Positions 61,874 through 64,000 of a DNA stretch of 64,000 bases are shown here, piece by piece; position 1 is the first letter of the stretch, and the number at the start of each line of letters is the position of its first letter. Origin of the DNA: an uncultured Bacteroidales bacterium (GTDB lineage: Bacteria; Bacteroidota; Bacteroidia; Bacteroidales; Muribaculaceae); the NCBI GenBank assembly GCA_902779125.1, contig CACZAC010000004.1, positions 1-64,000 on the forward strand, written 5' to 3'. Both the position numbers and the translations under genes were made by a program. Below the pieces are notes generated by a model, which was given only the letters and a program-made list of their open reading frames with translations, ran no database searches and was not told where the DNA came from.

Positions 61874-62481
61874 TTTTTCTTGGCTTCGGCGGTCTCGTTG
61901 GCGATATACTCCTTCATATCCTCTTTGAGGCCGACACCGGTCTCAAGGTCCACAAAATCGTCGATGCGCCATGTGCCGTCTTCCAGCTTCATCGTCAGGC
62001 ACAGCGGGGTGACATTGTCAAAATTGTGCAGTTTCAACTCGACGGTCGCCCAGGGGCCGATCCTCTCGACAACCTTCACGTCACTGACGGACAAGTTATG
62101 CCAATCCTGACCCATAATCCAATAGTCGAAATCCCAGAAACCCATCTCATTTTGATGATAGAGGCTGTCAATCTCATTGACTTTTTTCATGAGCTTGTTC
62201 CACTCGCTGCTGCAGTAGTTGGCTTCAAAATCGGCACGTCGCTCATACACATCATTTGCCATCATGGAGTCTATATCCAGATTGCGCAGCGAATCTGCCT
62301 CGTTATACACCTTGAAAACAGCGCCGTAGATTTCCTGCACGCGCTCCACTACCGCTGCAGTGTCAAGACCATCATGACCACCCTCACTGTCGCTTTTCAC
62401 GACAGCACCACGCGACGAGCAAGCCCCCAACACCAGAAATGCGGCTGCTGCCAAAAGAATCAAATTGTTTATCGTTTTCAT
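61870..62481 (-). CDS. Small lipoprotein (DUF3828-like) coupled to the M6 protease
   Basis: 203 aa from ATG 62481 (MKTINNLILLAAAAFLVLGA then Cys: lipobox LGAC). The product is a helical-beta domain with IDSMMANDVYERRADFEANY and, near the end, VELKLHNFDNVTPLCLTMKL then EDGTWRIDDFVDLETG, a pattern of DUF3828 lipoproteins. These are uncharacterised. Translational coupling to the M6 gene (ATGA overlap) suggests that the two act together, for example as a membrane-bound inhibitor, chaperone or tether for the protease. Promoter at 62505-62512. Confidence 0.7.
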   Translation of the reverse strand: MKTINNLILLAAAAFLVLGACSSRGAVVKSDSEGGHDGLDTAAVVERVQEIYGAVFKVYNEADSLRNLDIDSMMANDVYERRADFEANYCSSEWNKLMKKVNEIDSLYHQNEMGFWDFDYWIMGQDWHNLSVSDVKVVERIGPWATVELKLHNFDNVTPLCLTMKLEDGTWRIDDFVDLETGVGLKEDMKEYIANETAEAKKK

Positions 62482-62504
62482 TTTATCATTAGATTTTACT
62501 CCTG

Positions 62505-62512
62505 CAAAGATA
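62505..62512 (-). promoter_or_regulatory. -7 promoter box of the lipoprotein/M6 operon
   Basis: TATCTTTG on the minus strand, 23 bp upstream of the ATG at 62481, so the 5' leader is very short. Confidence 0.55.
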
Positions 62513-62588
62513 CACATTTTCCCTAAAACAACAAACCATCCACTAGCCGGGACACTGATTGGCTTCTGTTAACTGACACAAGAAACCA

Positions 62589-63179
62589 TTAGTACTTCAT
62601 TTTCTTAAGGTAATCTTCAACTAATACCTCACATTCCTTTTTAGCAACTTCTATATCGTCAAATGCGATGATATGAAAATTATTCTTTTTACAACAATTC
62701 AACAACTCATTATGAATTTCTTCTATCCGTTTTTCCTCTTTCTCAGTTTTATCTGAAATGCCCTTTCTTGTGGTTTTCCTCTTTAACAAAACTTTTTCTT
62801 TTACTGACAACTTATTATCTAGACCTATCAGCAAATAATCCTTATCTGAAAGAGAGGACAAAAACGACTCCGAGAAATGCATGCCCTCAATAATGATATT
62901 TTCACCACGCTTGCGATAAATCTCTATTATGCCCGCTATGGTTTGAGATACTATTTCTTTCTGTTCGTTTAAAGCCGCTACAGACATCTTATATGTTGAT
63001 GTTGAGAAGATTGATTCATTTTTAGTTGTTACATAAAAGAAATTCCGCACCATGTCTGTGCATAAAACTCCTGAAAAACAATATTTATTAGCAAGATGAT
63101 TTGCTATAATTGATTTCCCTGAAAAAGAACCTGCAGCAATGATTATAACCGGGGAGACATTAGTTTTCATTATTTTCAT
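62589..63179 (-). CDS. P-loop kinase, 2-phosphoglycerate kinase / zeta-toxin-like
   Basis: 196-aa cytoplasmic NTPase. Walker A is AAGSFSGKS (about residues 15-23, G-x4-GKS) on the first strand, followed by LCTDMVRNFF (the D-x-x-R substrate-proximal motif of small-molecule kinases), the Walker B-like NIIIEGMHFSES, and a basic lid helix KRKTTRKGISDKTEKEEKR. The order fits 2-phosphoglycerate-kinase-like or zeta-toxin/shikimate-type small kinases more than AAA ATPases. The substrate is unknown. AT-rich (strong use of AAA/ATT/TTA codons), unlike the rest of the window. It follows the RuBisCO-like gene by 73 bp on the same strand. An alternative start is at 63170. Confidence 0.65.
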   Translation of the reverse strand: MKIMKTNVSPVIIIAAGSFSGKSIIANHLANKYCFSGVLCTDMVRNFFYVTTKNESIFSTSTYKMSVAALNEQKEIVSQTIAGIIEIYRKRGENIIIEGMHFSESFLSSLSDKDYLLIGLDNKLSVKEKVLLKRKTTRKGISDKTEKEEKRIEEIHNELLNCCKKNNFHIIAFDDIEVAKKECEVLVEDYLKKMKY

Positions 63180-63252
63180 TTATCTCTTTTGAATAGTTTG
63201 ACCAAAATCCATCAAAAACTTATTTCTAAAACTTTTCTCAAATCCTTATAAC

Positions 63253-64000
63253 TCACTTAAACGAGTCACACCATGACCTTACCTTATCCCAATCTATGCT
63301 ACCATCTTGATCTCGATAGTATCCACAACTAAGATAGATAGCATCATCTCCAAAAACGGGCAACAGATAATCCAATACCTGTGGAGTTGTTATCGTGAAA
63401 ATAGGTTTAAAATTTGGATTAAGTGGTTTTTGTTTTTCAACTAAAAGTTTTTTCTCATCTAATTCATGTGGTAACGGTGTGCCTATATGCAAAAGGTCGA
63501 CACCAGACAACTGAACAATGGTAAGTAAGGCATCCATAGAAATATTGCCCTTAATAGCTTCATACCCTATTCGATGGCCCCATATACTAATTTTGGGATA
63601 ACGTTTTTTAAGCCCAAAAACTGGACCAAATCCAGAGATCAGGTAATCTATCATGAATATGTTTATACCCATTTCTATAAGGCTCTCTATAAAACTATAA
63701 TCCGAAATATAGGCCGTGATATTTGGTACAAAATATGCCGCAGAGCCAATGGCCGCCTGAATATACTTTGCCTCAGTGAATAAATTCTTTTTTGTCAGAA
63801 AGAAACACTCATCATTCTTAAACACATTGCACCCTAACTCAATAAAACGTCTTGCTTGTGCAGCTTTTTCTTCTGCTGTCTGATGATAGTATGGTTTAAA
63901 TATTGTTCCTTTTAAAGGAAAACCACTTAAAGCAATCTTTTCTCTGGAGATATAGTTTCTTAAACTTGAGTCTGACAAGTCTACTTCTGAAAGATATATA
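63253..64000 (-). CDS. RuBisCO-like protein (form IV type), partial at the window edge
   Basis: The frame is open through base 64000, so the N-terminus is missing; about 248 residues are visible and cover the catalytic barrel of the RuBisCO large-chain family. Aligned by eye to RuBisCO: GTIFKPYYHQTAEE corresponds to the TIKPKLGL segment (Lys of KP kept, next Lys replaced by Tyr), FKNDE to the carbamylated-Lys/metal site KDDE (Lys, Asp, Glu kept), WGHRIGYEAIKG to HRAMH, and LLHIGTP to the HSGT site. The loop-6 Lys is missing and SGG is replaced by TTPQ, so it should not fix CO2; such proteins act as enolases or decarboxylases on phosphorylated sugar acids. AT-rich, probably acquired. Confidence 0.82.
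   Translation of the reverse strand, partial: IYLSEVDLSDSSLRNYISREKIALSGFPLKGTIFKPYYHQTAEEKAAQARRFIELGCNVFKNDECFFLTKKNLFTEAKYIQAAIGSAAYFVPNITAYISDYSFIESLIEMGINIFMIDYLISGFGPVFGLKKRYPKISIWGHRIGYEAIKGNISMDALLTIVQLSGVDLLHIGTPLPHELDEKKLLVEKQKPLNPNFKPIFTITTPQVLDYLLPVFGDDAIYLSCGYYRDQDGSIDWDKVRSWCDSFK

Noticed and set aside
63253-64000. True CO2-fixing RuBisCO
   Set aside because: The loop-6 lysine and the SGG phosphate-binding segment are replaced, and the second active-site lysine is a tyrosine, so it fits a RuBisCO-like protein instead.

Overview
The window is a single stretch of a Bacteroidales chromosome, most likely a gut member of the Muribaculaceae/Prevotella type. Evidence: promoters with the Bacteroidetes -7 box (TAnnTTTG) in front of most genes, no Shine-Dalgarno-like leaders, a SusC/SusD pair, a PorQ homologue and proteins with type IX secretion (T9SS) C-terminal sorting domains, BspA-type leucine-rich repeats, C10 (streptopain-like) proteases and C-terminal dockerin-like repeats. 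Most of the window looks moderately GC-rich and uniform; only the last ~1.5 kb is clearly AT-rich.

Layout. 1-5.9 kb: start of pnp (runs off the left edge), an M16 periplasmic/outer-envelope protease, a CDP-alcohol phosphatidyltransferase and an ATP-grasp ligase. 6.1-10.15 kb: a compact four-gene phage-derived island (portal, small acidic protein, capsid-like protein with an N-terminal membrane anchor, M15 endolysin-like peptidase) with its own promoter and terminator but no integrase, terminase or tail genes. 10.2-17.5 kb: housekeeping and envelope genes on the minus strand (AspT/YidE-type transporter overlapping a glycerate kinase gene, coiled-coil lipoprotein, rsmI, acidic protein, PBP4-type dacB, HExxH protein). 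17.7-18.6 kb: an ECF S-component-like membrane protein and tRNA-Ser(GCT). 18.8-27.8 kb: secreted proteins (C10 protease with dockerin, LRR protein with dockerin, SH3 protein), a 44-aa membrane peptide, a CarboxypepD_reg-like protein, porQ, a polytopic membrane protein and a DUF2007 protein. 27.9-29.9 kb: mltG and a type I phosphomannose isomerase. 30.2-37.1 kb: a polysaccharide-utilisation locus with SusC, SusD, a GH18 enzyme and a DUF1735/LamG lipoprotein, resembling N-glycan-harvesting loci. 37.4-42.4 kb: a T9SS cargo protein, a PMCA-type Ca2+ ATPase and a DPM1-like glycosyltransferase. 42.9-49.3 kb: a 2115-aa mosaic glycan-binding T9SS cargo. 49.4-53.8 kb: an operon of DUF1599, BT_3928-type DoxX protein, a protein kinase fused to a AAA+ ATPase and a YbjN-like small protein. 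53.9-62.5 kb: two paralogous C10-protease/BspA-LRR/dockerin proteins, then an M6 metalloprotease with dockerin translationally coupled to a small lipoprotein. 62.6-64 kb: an AT-rich island with a P-loop kinase and a RuBisCO-like protein that runs off the right edge.

Themes. Secreted proteins fall into two exclusive classes by C-terminus: five end in a double dockerin-like repeat and two end in a T9SS sorting domain; none has both. Intergenic spacers carry short tandem repeats of fixed period (7, 9 or 10 bp), often starting inside the last codons of a gene. The strongest candidates for undescribed biology are the membrane-anchored capsid island, the RuBisCO-like/P-loop kinase pair, and the kinase-AAA+ fusion with its YbjN-like partner. 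All functional calls come from reading the sequence and family knowledge; no searches were run.
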